Of a stretch of 9,808 nt of DNA, positions 1 to 7,100 are shown piece after piece (positions within the stretch are counted from its first letter, which is position 1; the number at the start of each line of letters is the position of its first letter). Where the stretch lies: NCBI GenBank assembly GCA_005877655.1, contig VBOC01000174.1:1-9808 (forward strand), given 5' to 3'. Below the pieces are notes generated by a model that worked only from the letters and a program-made list of their open reading frames with translations, ran no database searches and was not told the DNA's origin. The stretch is from Ignavibacteria bacterium. GTDB taxonomy: Bacteria; Bacteroidota; Ignavibacteria; UBA10030; SZUA-254. The translations under genes were made by a program, and so were the position numbers.

Positions 1-1
1 C

Positions 2-613
2 GTGACGATGAATAATTGGATCGACGATGTCTCTGCAATCGTTGACGGATGGTATGGCGGCGAAGAGGGGGGCAATGCAATCGCCGATGCGCTGTTCGGA
101 GACTACAATCCTGCCGGCAGGCTTCCGATAACATTTCCGCAATCCGTCGGGCAGGCGCCGCTCTATTATAGTACGAAGCCGTCCGGCCGTGGGTACGATT
201 ACGTATCCATGAGCGGGAAACCTCTCTTTGCGTTCGGATACGGACTCAGCTACACAACGTTCAGTTATACAAACCTGCAGATCAGCCCCAGGCAGAGCTC
301 GGGTACGGACACCGTTACCGTGAGCTTCGACTTGCAGAATTCCGGCAGCCGCGCAGGCGACGAGGTAGCTCAATGCTACTTTCACGATCTTGTGCGAAGT
401 GTCATCCGGCCGATGAAAGAACTCAAGGCATTTCAACGGGTGACGCTTCAGCCGGGGGAGAAGAAATCGATCGCGTTCCGATTCTCGAGAAAGGATCTCG
501 CGTTTTATAACCGGGACATGCAGCTAACCGTCGAGCCGGGAGCCACGCGCGTCATGATCGGGGGGTCATCGGAAGAGAGCCGTCTCGAAGGGGAGTTTGT
601 AATCGTGCGGTGA
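2..613 (+). CDS. GH3 beta-glucosidase, C-terminal part (5' truncated by window)
   Basis: Partial gene; the frame is open from the window edge, so the GTG at position 2 is probably an internal codon rather than the start. The visible 203 residues match the end of glycoside hydrolase family 3 enzymes (BglX-like), which remove terminal beta-linked glucose or related sugars from oligosaccharides, usually in the periplasm or outside the cell. The first part is the end of the GH3 C-terminal alpha/beta domain (WYGGEEGGNAIADALFGDYN, then PAGRLPITFPQSVGQ and PLYYSTKPSGR). The hallmark FGYGLSYTTF follows at about residues 78-87. After it comes a fibronectin type III-like domain of about 110 residues (VSFDLQNSGSRAGDEVAQCY ... 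LQPGEKKSIAF) running to the TGA stop. The catalytic nucleophile and acid/base lie upstream and cannot be seen. Family assignment is firm; substrate specificity is not determinable. It converges on the lipoprotein gene with 98 bp between the stops. Confidence 0.93.
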   Translation: MTMNNWIDDVSAIVDGWYGGEEGGNAIADALFGDYNPAGRLPITFPQSVGQAPLYYSTKPSGRGYDYVSMSGKPLFAFGYGLSYTTFSYTNLQISPRQSSGTDTVTVSFDLQNSGSRAGDEVAQCYFHDLVRSVIRPMKELKAFQRVTLQPGEKKSIAFRFSRKDLAFYNRDMQLTVEPGATRVMIGGSSEESRLEGEFVIVR

Positions 614-711
614 ACCGGATTTGCATCTCTGTCGAATTAATTCTATTTCGTGGAGTTCGCTTCGAAGGGTTTTCCAGACGGGACCCGGCGGGCCCGATGA
701 TGCGGGGCCTG

Positions 712-1494
712 TTAAGTCCCACTCTGGAACCGAAATTGAATTTTCTTTTTCTCGCCTGCGGCCAGCGAGACCCGCTGCTCCAGCGGTCCGTATTTCTCGT
801 GCCAAACTGAAATCGTGTAATCCCCCGGAGGAACTCGCTTCAGTTCGCATGAGCCGGTAGAATCGGTAACCGCATAAAAGGGATGATCCAGCACGCCGAT
901 GTAGCACCCCATCCAAGAATGTACGTCGCATTTCACCCGGACCATGATCTCCGGGTTTGTGAACATCTTTTCCGTTTTCGTGCCGATTCTCGGCTGGGCG
1001 ACGTTGAACTGCTCGTTCAATTTTGGGAGCGCATGGATATTGTGCAAGACGGGGTCGCTGTTCAAGATGAGGAGAGTTTGATTCACCTGAATACCGAGGA
1101 TGTGAGGCTCGTACATGCATCCCTTTTGATTGATCTCGACGGGCTGGGAGGGAACCGGGAATGTGCGTGAGCCCAACCCCTCTTTAACGTACACGAACGC
1201 ATTCTGCAACATTCCCTTTCCATTGGCGATGACGGTCTGAAAATAGACCGGTTCGGTATGCATTCCAGCGCATTTCCGGTCGGCATTCATCATGACTGCA
1301 TTCATCTTCGGAGCCGGCCCCTCCAGGATTGCTTCGCATGTGATAGTTCCGGGTTCCCGGGTATCCACCGCAGTTTGGGGTGGAGGCGTCTGCCGTGGAA
1401 CCTCTTTCTTGCCTCCGCAGCCAGGAATGAAGAGCAGGCAAATCAGAAGAAGAACCGTTGACGGAAGATTACTGGTCAGAAGATTTCTGATCAT
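712..1494 (-). CDS. Putative lipoprotein with cupredoxin-like metal-ligand motifs and carboxypeptidase regulatory-like domain
   Basis: 260 residues from the chosen start. An N-terminal hydrophobic stretch (about residues 12-25) ends in FIPGC, a lipobox with Cys26, so it is probably lipid-anchored at the cell envelope. A Pro-rich linker follows. The core carries GCMYEPH (H131), NSDPVLHNIHALP (H151, H154) and VKCDVHSWMGCYIG (C189, H192, M195). This His/Cys/His/Met spacing resembles type 1 copper (plastocyanin/azurin-like) sites. The C-terminus (about 200-257, VPPGDYTISVWHEKYGP) looks like a carboxypeptidase regulatory-like beta-sandwich. Proteins with this motif set are common in environmental bacteria, often annotated only as carboxypeptidase-regulatory-like or methylamine-utilization-like; copper binding or electron transfer is inference. 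The frame extends upstream to an ATG at 1542. I prefer 1494 because it has a good Shine-Dalgarno (AAAAGG, 7 nt away) and puts the signal peptide at the very N-terminus. It lies 121 bp downstream of the methyltransferase gene on the same strand. Confidence 0.82.
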   Translation of the reverse strand: MIRNLLTSNLPSTVLLLICLLFIPGCGGKKEVPRQTPPPQTAVDTREPGTITCEAILEGPAPKMNAVMMNADRKCAGMHTEPVYFQTVIANGKGMLQNAFVYVKEGLGSRTFPVPSQPVEINQKGCMYEPHILGIQVNQTLLILNSDPVLHNIHALPKLNEQFNVAQPRIGTKTEKMFTNPEIMVRVKCDVHSWMGCYIGVLDHPFYAVTDSTGSCELKRVPPGDYTISVWHEKYGPLEQRVSLAAGEKKKIQFRFQSGT

Positions 1495-1501
1495 ATCCAG
1501 A

Positions 1502-1507
1502 CCTTTT
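1502..1507 (-). promoter_or_regulatory. Ribosome binding site deciding the lipoprotein start
   Basis: On the minus strand AAAAGG lies 7 nt before the ATG at 1494. The alternative upstream ATG at 1542 has no purine-rich stretch at the right distance and would add 16 residues ahead of the signal peptide. Confidence 0.6.
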
Positions 1508-1615
1508 GAACTTCTAGGGAATATCTGTACATTCCACGCCATAAACAGAGAGCGAAAATTCAGGAGCGAGAGAGGGAATACACGTGGCCGCAGGTGCTAT
1601 GAATGCAGAGGAATT

Positions 1616-2080
1616 CTAGATCCACATTCTTACACGTTTTTTGTATTCCGAGTATGCCGCACCAAATTTTTGCTCCAGATAATTCTCTTCAGGGATGACC
1701 GCCAATTCGGTGATGAGCTCGATGAGCACCGGCAATAGAAATAAACACCATGCCGTGTTGGCATAAATAGCAATGCCGGTGTAATGCACGAAAAATGAAA
1801 GGTAGATCGGGTTGCGGGTAAAGTTGAATGGCCCTCCTTCGACAAGGGCTGTCGTCGGCTTGTACGGATTTGGGCTCGTGTGGAATCTTCGCATCTGAAT
1901 GAAGGCTGGTATCCCGATCAAGAATCCTGAAAGAAATACCGCGACACCGACGATCCGTGCCGCATCCTGGGGCATGATTGGCAAAGGAATAACCAGGTTG
2001 AGCAGCCAACCGATGACTAGTGTGCTGAGAACCAAGAGGGGCGGATTGGCGATCTTTGGATGATCCTTTGTCTCATTCAT
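1616..2080 (-). CDS. Isoprenylcysteine carboxyl methyltransferase (ICMT)/PEMT-family membrane methyltransferase
   Basis: 154 residues, typical for bacterial members of this family of small integral-membrane SAM-dependent methyltransferases. There are hydrophobic segments at about residues 14-34, 41-62 and 92-126. The two signatures are GPFNFTRNPIYL (about 83-94) and the C-terminal IPEENYLEQKFG (129-140) followed by AYSEYKKRVRMWI (142-154). In the family the RNP-x-Y segment and the EE...L...FG..Y..Y...V tail form the SAM- and substrate-binding site near the membrane face. The bacterial substrate is generally unknown, since bacteria usually lack prenylated CAAX proteins; lipids or small hydrophobic molecules are possible. 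The TAG stop directly follows the expected family end. The ribosome binding site is weak. Divergent from the TRAP genes and upstream of the lipoprotein gene on the same strand; co-transcription is possible but unproven. Confidence 0.88.
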   Translation of the reverse strand: MNETKDHPKIANPPLLVLSTLVIGWLLNLVIPLPIMPQDAARIVGVAVFLSGFLIGIPAFIQMRRFHTSPNPYKPTTALVEGGPFNFTRNPIYLSFFVHYTGIAIYANTAWCLFLLPVLIELITELAVIPEENYLEQKFGAAYSEYKKRVRMWI

Positions 2081-2232
2081 TGGGCGCTCAGATTATTGGG
2101 TCTCGTTCCAGTTTTTTCAGCATGGCACAGGGAATGGTAACAGATCGGGTCTCAAAAAACAAGTTTATGGTTCCCACAGCAAGAGTGGAGATCACCCGGG
2201 TTTCAAGACAGGCATCGCGCGATTAAGCGCTT
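2081..2232. other. Divergent intergenic region, ICMT-like gene / TRAP operon
   Basis: This 152 bp gap must hold the start signals of both the minus-strand methyltransferase and the plus-strand TRAP genes. I see no convincing -35/-10 pair and no small gene. The only distinct structure is a perfect 10-bp palindrome, TAAGCGCTTA, at 2224-2233, which touches the first base of the DctQ ATG. No clear Shine-Dalgarno precedes DctQ. Confidence 0.4.
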
Positions 2233-2745
2233 ATGATAAAGATTATTCGGGCTGTCGATAGTGCCTTAACGCGAATCGTGAATATGGCTCTGGTCACCCT
2301 CTTTGGTGTGATGATGAGCCTGGCCTTCATCCAGGTATTCCTCCGATACTTTTTCAATAATAGCATCCTCTGGGGAGACACCGCCACCCGCACGCTCGTC
2401 ATCTGGGTGGGTTTTCTCGGCGCAGTGATCGCAACGGGGGAGAACAAGCATTTTCATATCGACGTACTGACTCGTTTCCTGAAGAAGCGGCACGAGACAT
2501 GGTTCCAGAGCTTTTCGAATTTATTCGCAGCGGTGATCTGCTTCTTCCTTGGTCAAGCGAGCGTGACATTCCTCGGCCTCGATCCGGAGACAAGGACGTT
2601 TCTGGACATTCCGATTTTCATCGTCGAGTTGATCATTCCCGCCGGTTTCTTCCTCATGATGATTCGCTTCGTGCTGCGGATGGCCTTCAACTTGATCGAG
2701 ATTTTCCAAAGCGGCCCTCCGGGACAGGACATGGAGACCCGATAG
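2233..2745 (+). CDS. dctQ: TRAP transporter small permease subunit (DctQ family)
   Basis: 170 residues with four hydrophobic segments (about 15-40, 53-69, 91-115, 127-150), the expected topology for the small membrane subunit of a tripartite ATP-independent periplasmic transporter. Family-like features include FLRYFFNNSILWGD (about 36-49), VIWVGFLGAVIATGENKHFH (56-75) and IDVLTRFL (76-83). DctQ packs against DctM in the inner membrane and is required for Na+-coupled uptake of organic acids or other anions delivered by a periplasmic DctP protein. The usual W-x-E-E-(L/A) stretch is WGDTATR here, a mild departure. The start is the first ATG of the frame and has no clear Shine-Dalgarno. The stop TAG is immediately followed by the ATG of DctM, in the same frame. 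The symbol is a family name; the substrate is unknown. Confidence 0.92.
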   Translation: MIKIIRAVDSALTRIVNMALVTLFGVMMSLAFIQVFLRYFFNNSILWGDTATRTLVIWVGFLGAVIATGENKHFHIDVLTRFLKKRHETWFQSFSNLFAAVICFFLGQASVTFLGLDPETRTFLDIPIFIVELIIPAGFFLMMIRFVLRMAFNLIEIFQSGPPGQDMETR

Positions 2746-3984
2746 ATGCCCGAACTCATCCTCGCGGGAATTCTTCTTCTCATTCTCTCACTCGCCGGCA
2801 CTCCGCTTTTTGCCATTGTCGCTGCGATCGGACTTCTCGCCTTTCATGCCGCGGGCATCGATACCGCCGCGCTGATCATCGAGCTGAACCGATTGGCCGA
2901 TTTCCCCGCTCTGATTGCGATTCCACTCTTCACCTTCGCCGGCCAAGTTCTGGCGGAGAGTAAAGCCCCCCAACGGTTGATGAATCTCGTTCAGGCAATC
3001 TTTGGATGGCTGCCCGGGGGAATGGCCGTCGTGGCGATTTGTACAACAGCGGTCTTTACCGCTTTCACGGGCGCTTCGGGCGTCACGATTATCGCCTTAG
3101 GCGGGTTGCTCTATCCATCGCTTCTCAGACAGGGGTATCCCGAAAATTTCTCTCTCGGTCTCATGACCACTTCGGGCAGCCTTGGCCTGCTCTTTCCCCC
3201 CTCGCTGCCGATCATACTCTATGCGCTTGTGGCGAAGGTCAGTCTTGACACGCTCTTCCTTGCGGGGTTATTGCCGGGTATACTGCTCGTGGTAGTCCTC
3301 AGCGCTTACAGCATCCGCGTCGGAATTCACTCGAAGGTTGAGCGGATTCCGTTATTACCGTTGCCGATTCTTGTGATCGGTGGAATCTACGGAGGGGTTT
3401 TCACCGCCGCAGAAGCCGCGGCAGTGACGGCGTTCTATGCGCTCATTGTGGAAGTATTCATTCGCCGCGACCTGAAGCTGTTCGGTGACATCGGGCGCAT
3501 CGTTCGCGAGAGCATGATGCTCGTCGGCGCTATACTGATTATGCTGGGGGCGGCCCTGGGCCTGACGAACTATCTCATCGATCAGGAGATCCCGAATGCG
3601 CTCTTTAACCTGATCAGCCAATACGTCGACAATAAGATCGTTTTTCTGCTGATTCTCAACGCGATCTTATTGGGGATAAATATGTTTGAAGTCTTTTCGG
3701 CGATCATCATCATCGTTCCCATCATTATCCCGATCGCCATGAAATATGATGTGAATCCGATCCATTTGGGCATCATGTTCCTGATGAATCTTGAAATCGG
3801 CTACATGATCCCTCCCCTCGCATTGAACCTTTTTCTCGCGAGCTCGACATTCAAGAAACCGCTGCCCAAAATCTATCGTGCGGTATTCCCGTTCCTGCTC
3901 CTGCTTCTTGCCGTGCTCCTACTCATCACATACGTCCCCGATGTGAGCCTCGTGCTCACGAGATTGATGGGGAGCCCGCTTTAA
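2746..3984 (+). CDS. dctM: TRAP transporter large permease subunit (DctM family)
   Basis: 412 residues, close to the usual 420-430, and hydrophobic throughout (about 11-12 membrane segments expected). It is the ion-coupled translocating channel of a TRAP transporter, in the ion transporter superfamily. Landmarks: FTGASGVTIIALGGLLYP (107-124, normally a GSS/GSG ion-binding loop), TTSGSLGLLFPPSLPIILYA (141-160), then LFLAGLLPGILL. A second half repeats the pattern (VFSAIIIIVPIIIPIAMKYD ... NLEIGYMIPPLALNLF), the second conserved PP loop expected of the inverted-repeat fold. A GGAG at 2733-2736, inside dctQ, sits 9 nt before the ATG. Translationally coupled to DctQ with no intergenic bases. No DctP or TAXI solute-binding gene adjoins; the next gene is an antisense-oriented tRNA. 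Substrate cannot be inferred. Confidence 0.94.
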   Translation: MPELILAGILLLILSLAGTPLFAIVAAIGLLAFHAAGIDTAALIIELNRLADFPALIAIPLFTFAGQVLAESKAPQRLMNLVQAIFGWLPGGMAVVAICTTAVFTAFTGASGVTIIALGGLLYPSLLRQGYPENFSLGLMTTSGSLGLLFPPSLPIILYALVAKVSLDTLFLAGLLPGILLVVVLSAYSIRVGIHSKVERIPLLPLPILVIGGIYGGVFTAAEAAAVTAFYALIVEVFIRRDLKLFGDIGRIVRESMMLVGAILIMLGAALGLTNYLIDQEIPNALFNLISQYVDNKIVFLLILNAILLGINMFEVFSAIIIIVPIIIPIAMKYDVNPIHLGIMFLMNLEIGYMIPPLALNLFLASSTFKKPLPKIYRAVFPFLLLLLAVLLLITYVPDVSLVLTRLMGSPL

Positions 3985-3991
3985 AGGTTCG

Positions 3992-4025
3992 GCTGCTGCG
4001 GAGTCAAAACCGCCAGCATTTCTTT
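3992..4025 (+). terminator. Possible terminator after dctM
   Basis: GCTG-CT-GCGG, loop AGTCAAAA, then CCGC-CAGC gives an 8-bp stem with a 2-nt bulge, followed by the moderately U-rich ATTTCTTT. It begins 7 bp after the dctM stop and separates the plus-strand operon from the minus-strand tRNA. The bulge and interrupted T-run make it a weak candidate. Confidence 0.35.
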
Positions 4026-4033
4026 GACGGGTG

Positions 4034-4117
4034 TGCCCGGAGCAGGACTTGAACCTGTACGCCGTTGCCGGCACTAGACTCTGAATCTAGCGCGTCTGCC
4101 AATTCCGCCATCCGGGC
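4034..4117 (-). tRNA. tRNA-Leu (anticodon CAG)
   Basis: Read on the minus strand, a complete class II tRNA. The acceptor stem GCCCGGA/TCCGGGC pairs perfectly. The D-arm region TGGCGGAATTGGCAGACGCG is typical of bacterial tRNA-Leu. The anticodon stem CTAGA/TCTAG is perfect, with loop TTCAGAG giving anticodon CAG at 4081-4083 (decodes CUG). A long variable arm GCCG-GCAA-CGGC follows, then a T-arm with TTCAAGT loop. The pair at the base of the T-stem (49-65) is an A.C mismatch. The discriminator is A (4034); the next bases are CAC, so the 3' CCA is not encoded and must be added post-transcriptionally. It lies 49 bp downstream of the large repeat gene on the same strand. Confidence 0.95.
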
Positions 4118-4125
4118 TTGTGTAG

Positions 4126-4154
4126 AATCTAACAGAATTAGGCGAGAATCACAA
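4126..4154 (-). promoter_or_regulatory. Candidate promoter for tRNA-Leu
   Basis: On the minus strand TTGTGA (4149-4154) and TAGATT (4126-4131) are separated by 17 nt, each matching 4 of 6 positions of the sigma-70 consensus, and end 8 nt before the mature tRNA 5' end. Placement is suggestive but leaves almost no 5' leader; read-through from the gene upstream is the alternative. Confidence 0.3.
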
Positions 4155-4166
4155 CGAGGGGCCGGC

Positions 4167-7100
4167 TTACTTCATCAACAGCATCTTCTTCACGTCCACG
4201 AATTTGCCTGCCTGGAGGCGGTAGAAGTAGACGCCGCTCGGGAGGTTGCGCGCATCGAAGATCGCGGTTTTGTAACCGCTGGTCTCCACCTGGTCGACTA
4301 GAGTGACAATCTGCTGCCCCAACGAGTTGTAGACCCTCAGGACCACCCTCACCTCCTCGGGCAGCTCGTATCGGATCACGGTCGAAGGATTGAACGGATT
4401 AGGATAGTTCGGTTCGAGGGCAAAATGGATTGGAGTCCGGGGAATACGCCCGGAGCTCTGATCCACAGGTGGAGGAGGGGGCATCTCGGAAGTGGGGCGG
4501 ATCTTAATCGCGTTCGTTCCCGGCGCGGCCATCCCCACCGATGAGAGAATCAGCTTCCCGTTCTGATTCACTTTGACCCAGTAGCCGCTTCCAGGCTCGA
4601 TCCTTGTCGAAGAATAGTAGCCTGCATTATACCCGAAGAAGTGCGATGTGACCATCCCCGGAGGGATTGAAGTAATAGCGCTCGTTGCAATGCTCGAGCT
4701 GATAGACCCGATCATGTTCCAGCCCTGCAATACGTTAACAGTATCGATCCAGATCGGTGAACCCGAGACGGTCACCGGCGCTGAGGAAGGAATCTTCAGC
4801 CAATAGCCGACTCCCGGGCTCATGGTGGACGTCACCTGGTAACCGGCCAGCCCGTAGGAAAAGGCCGTCCCATTTGAACCGGGAAAGATGGCATGAACCG
4901 AGTCATTCGGGACATCGAGAGGCAGCGATATGATGTTCCACCCCCTCTGGAGCGAAAACTTTTCCTCAAACGGAGGTACGAAGGGATTGGCGCCGAGCTT
5001 GGCTACGTAGAGATCGTAGTTCGCACCATGGTTGCTGATCGTATCGGGATAGAATCCGAGCGTGCGGCTGCCGAAGGTTCCCGCCACGAGGCTGTTGCCG
5101 CTCTGATCGATCACAAGATCCGCCGGCGAATCGTTGGACGGACCGCCCACCGATGTTACCCATACCAGTCTCCCGGAGGAGTCATACTTGGCTATGTATG
5201 TGTCTTTTCCGCCCGCGCTGGGGAAGGTGTACCTGTCAATTTGGAAGCCGTGGCTGTTGGACCAGCAGGCAAAGTATGCATTCCCGAATTGGTCGACGTC
5301 GAGCCCAGTTGCAAATTCAGTTGACGATCCCCCCAATTCCGTAGCCCACAGGGCATTCCCCGTAGATGAGAACTTCACAACGAAGGCATCGAGGTCCGTG
5401 CCAGCGTAGGTCTTATCGATTGTTGTGCTGCCGAAAGTGAGTGATGCACTCGCAAACGCCCCGCCCACATAGACGTTACCCCACCTGTCCGGCTTGACAC
5501 AACTGCCGCCATCAGAGCCGCCCCCTGAACCGCTTCGAGACCAAACCGCGTTTCCGCCTGTGTCGAATTTCACAATGAATACATCATCGCTTCCGCTTCC
5601 ATTCAAGGCGGGATTGGAGCCAAAGGTGAGAGTCGAGCCGTTAAAGCTGCCGGTACAGTACGACCTGCCGCTTGAATCGGCGGCAATCTTAATGCCGAGG
5701 TCACTTCCGGGTCCATTTGCGCCCCTCGACCAACTTACGTTTCCCCGTGAATCGTACTTGGCGACGAATAGTTCAATTGCGCCGCCGGTCAGGTTCAAGG
5801 CCGGTGTGGAACCGAACTGAATGGAGGAACTTGTGAAATAACCTGTAATGAAGGCATCACCCATCCCATCGGCCGCAACGGACAGCCCGATGTCAAAGCC
5901 TGATCCCCCGGCGGCCCTCGCCCACTTTTCGTGGCCTGCCCGATCGTACTTCGCGAGGAAAATATTGGTTCCCGAACCCGGTTTGGAAAGTGAAACCGTG
6001 TCAAACGTCATCGTGCTGCTCGAAAAAGAACCCGTTACATACACATCTCCGAGCCGGTCAACTCCGATGCCGTATGCATAATCGTCTGCCGAACCGCCGG
6101 CGCTCTTGGCCCATTTGAGATTGCCCTGGGCATCGAACTTTGCCACGAAGATGTCGTTCCCTCCGCTTGGGGTGAGCATCGTGGCGCCAATACTCATCGG
6201 CGAACTGTTGAAGTACCCCGCCACGTAAGCATTCCCCGAGTCGTCCCTGGCGATGCCGGAGCCGGCATCATCTCCTACGCCACCAGCATCGTTTGCCCAT
6301 TGCCAGATTGGCGCATGCCCGCCCAGGTTCCAGATTGTAAAGCATGAAGCAAGCTTCCCACCCGCGGCTCCAAAATATCCTCCCACATAGAGATTGCGCC
6401 CTCCCGGCAGAATCGTCAGGATCACCCCATCAGTTCCCGAGCCGAGGCCCGACCAATGGCTGCCGTCCCACATTGCGATGTTGTTGGCGGTCACTCCTCC
6501 CACCCGCGGAAAGTATCCTCCGGCGTACAGATCCGTGCCGCTGAATACCAGGTTGACAACCTCCGGATACGGTATTCCCGTTATCCCGGAGTCGAGCGCC
6601 GACCAGCTGCTCCCGTTCCATCGGGCAATGCCGTTTACTCTTACACTCCCGGCTGAGTCAAATATCCCACCCGCATAGATTACTCCTCCCTTCGCAGCAA
6701 GCGTAAACACGGCCGGAAGGAATCCACCTCTAATCCCGGAGCCCAGAGGCGACCAGCTTGAGCCGTCCCACTTTGCGATGTTGTTGACCGGTGTCCCACC
6801 GGCATAGTCAAGCTGTCCGGCTGCATACACCATCGACCCGTCCACCACTATACAGTCGACGATGTAATCCAGCCCCGTTCCAAGCGTTGACCAGTTGAAG
6901 CCGTTCCACTTGGCGATGTTATAAGCATTTGTCGCGCCTGCCCCGCCAAAAAACCCTCCTACGTATAAATTGTTACCCATTACTGCCAGCGCCGAAACGA
7001 ACCCGCCATTCACACCGGAATCGACAGCAGACCAACCGCTTCCATCCCAACTTGCCACATAGTTCGCTTTCACTCCCCCTGCACTATCAAAATACCCCCC

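Noticed and set aside
691..709. GC-rich hairpin GGCCC ... GGGCC between convergent genes as a terminator
   Set aside because: Only five base pairs with a 9-nt loop and no T-run on either side.
566..1120. 184-codon minus-strand frame
   Set aside because: Overlaps the lipoprotein gene in another frame and the GH3 3' end; Arg/Pro/His-rich composition typical of a shadow frame.
4034..4117. tRNA-Leu as an integration site of a mobile element
   Set aside because: No integrase, no direct repeat of the tRNA 3' end, and ordinary genes on both sides within the window.
4893..5324. 143-codon plus-strand frame, and other plus frames within 4167-8642
   Set aside because: Antisense to the giant repeat gene, no ribosome binding sites, no recognisable domains; open only because of the repeat composition on the opposite strand.
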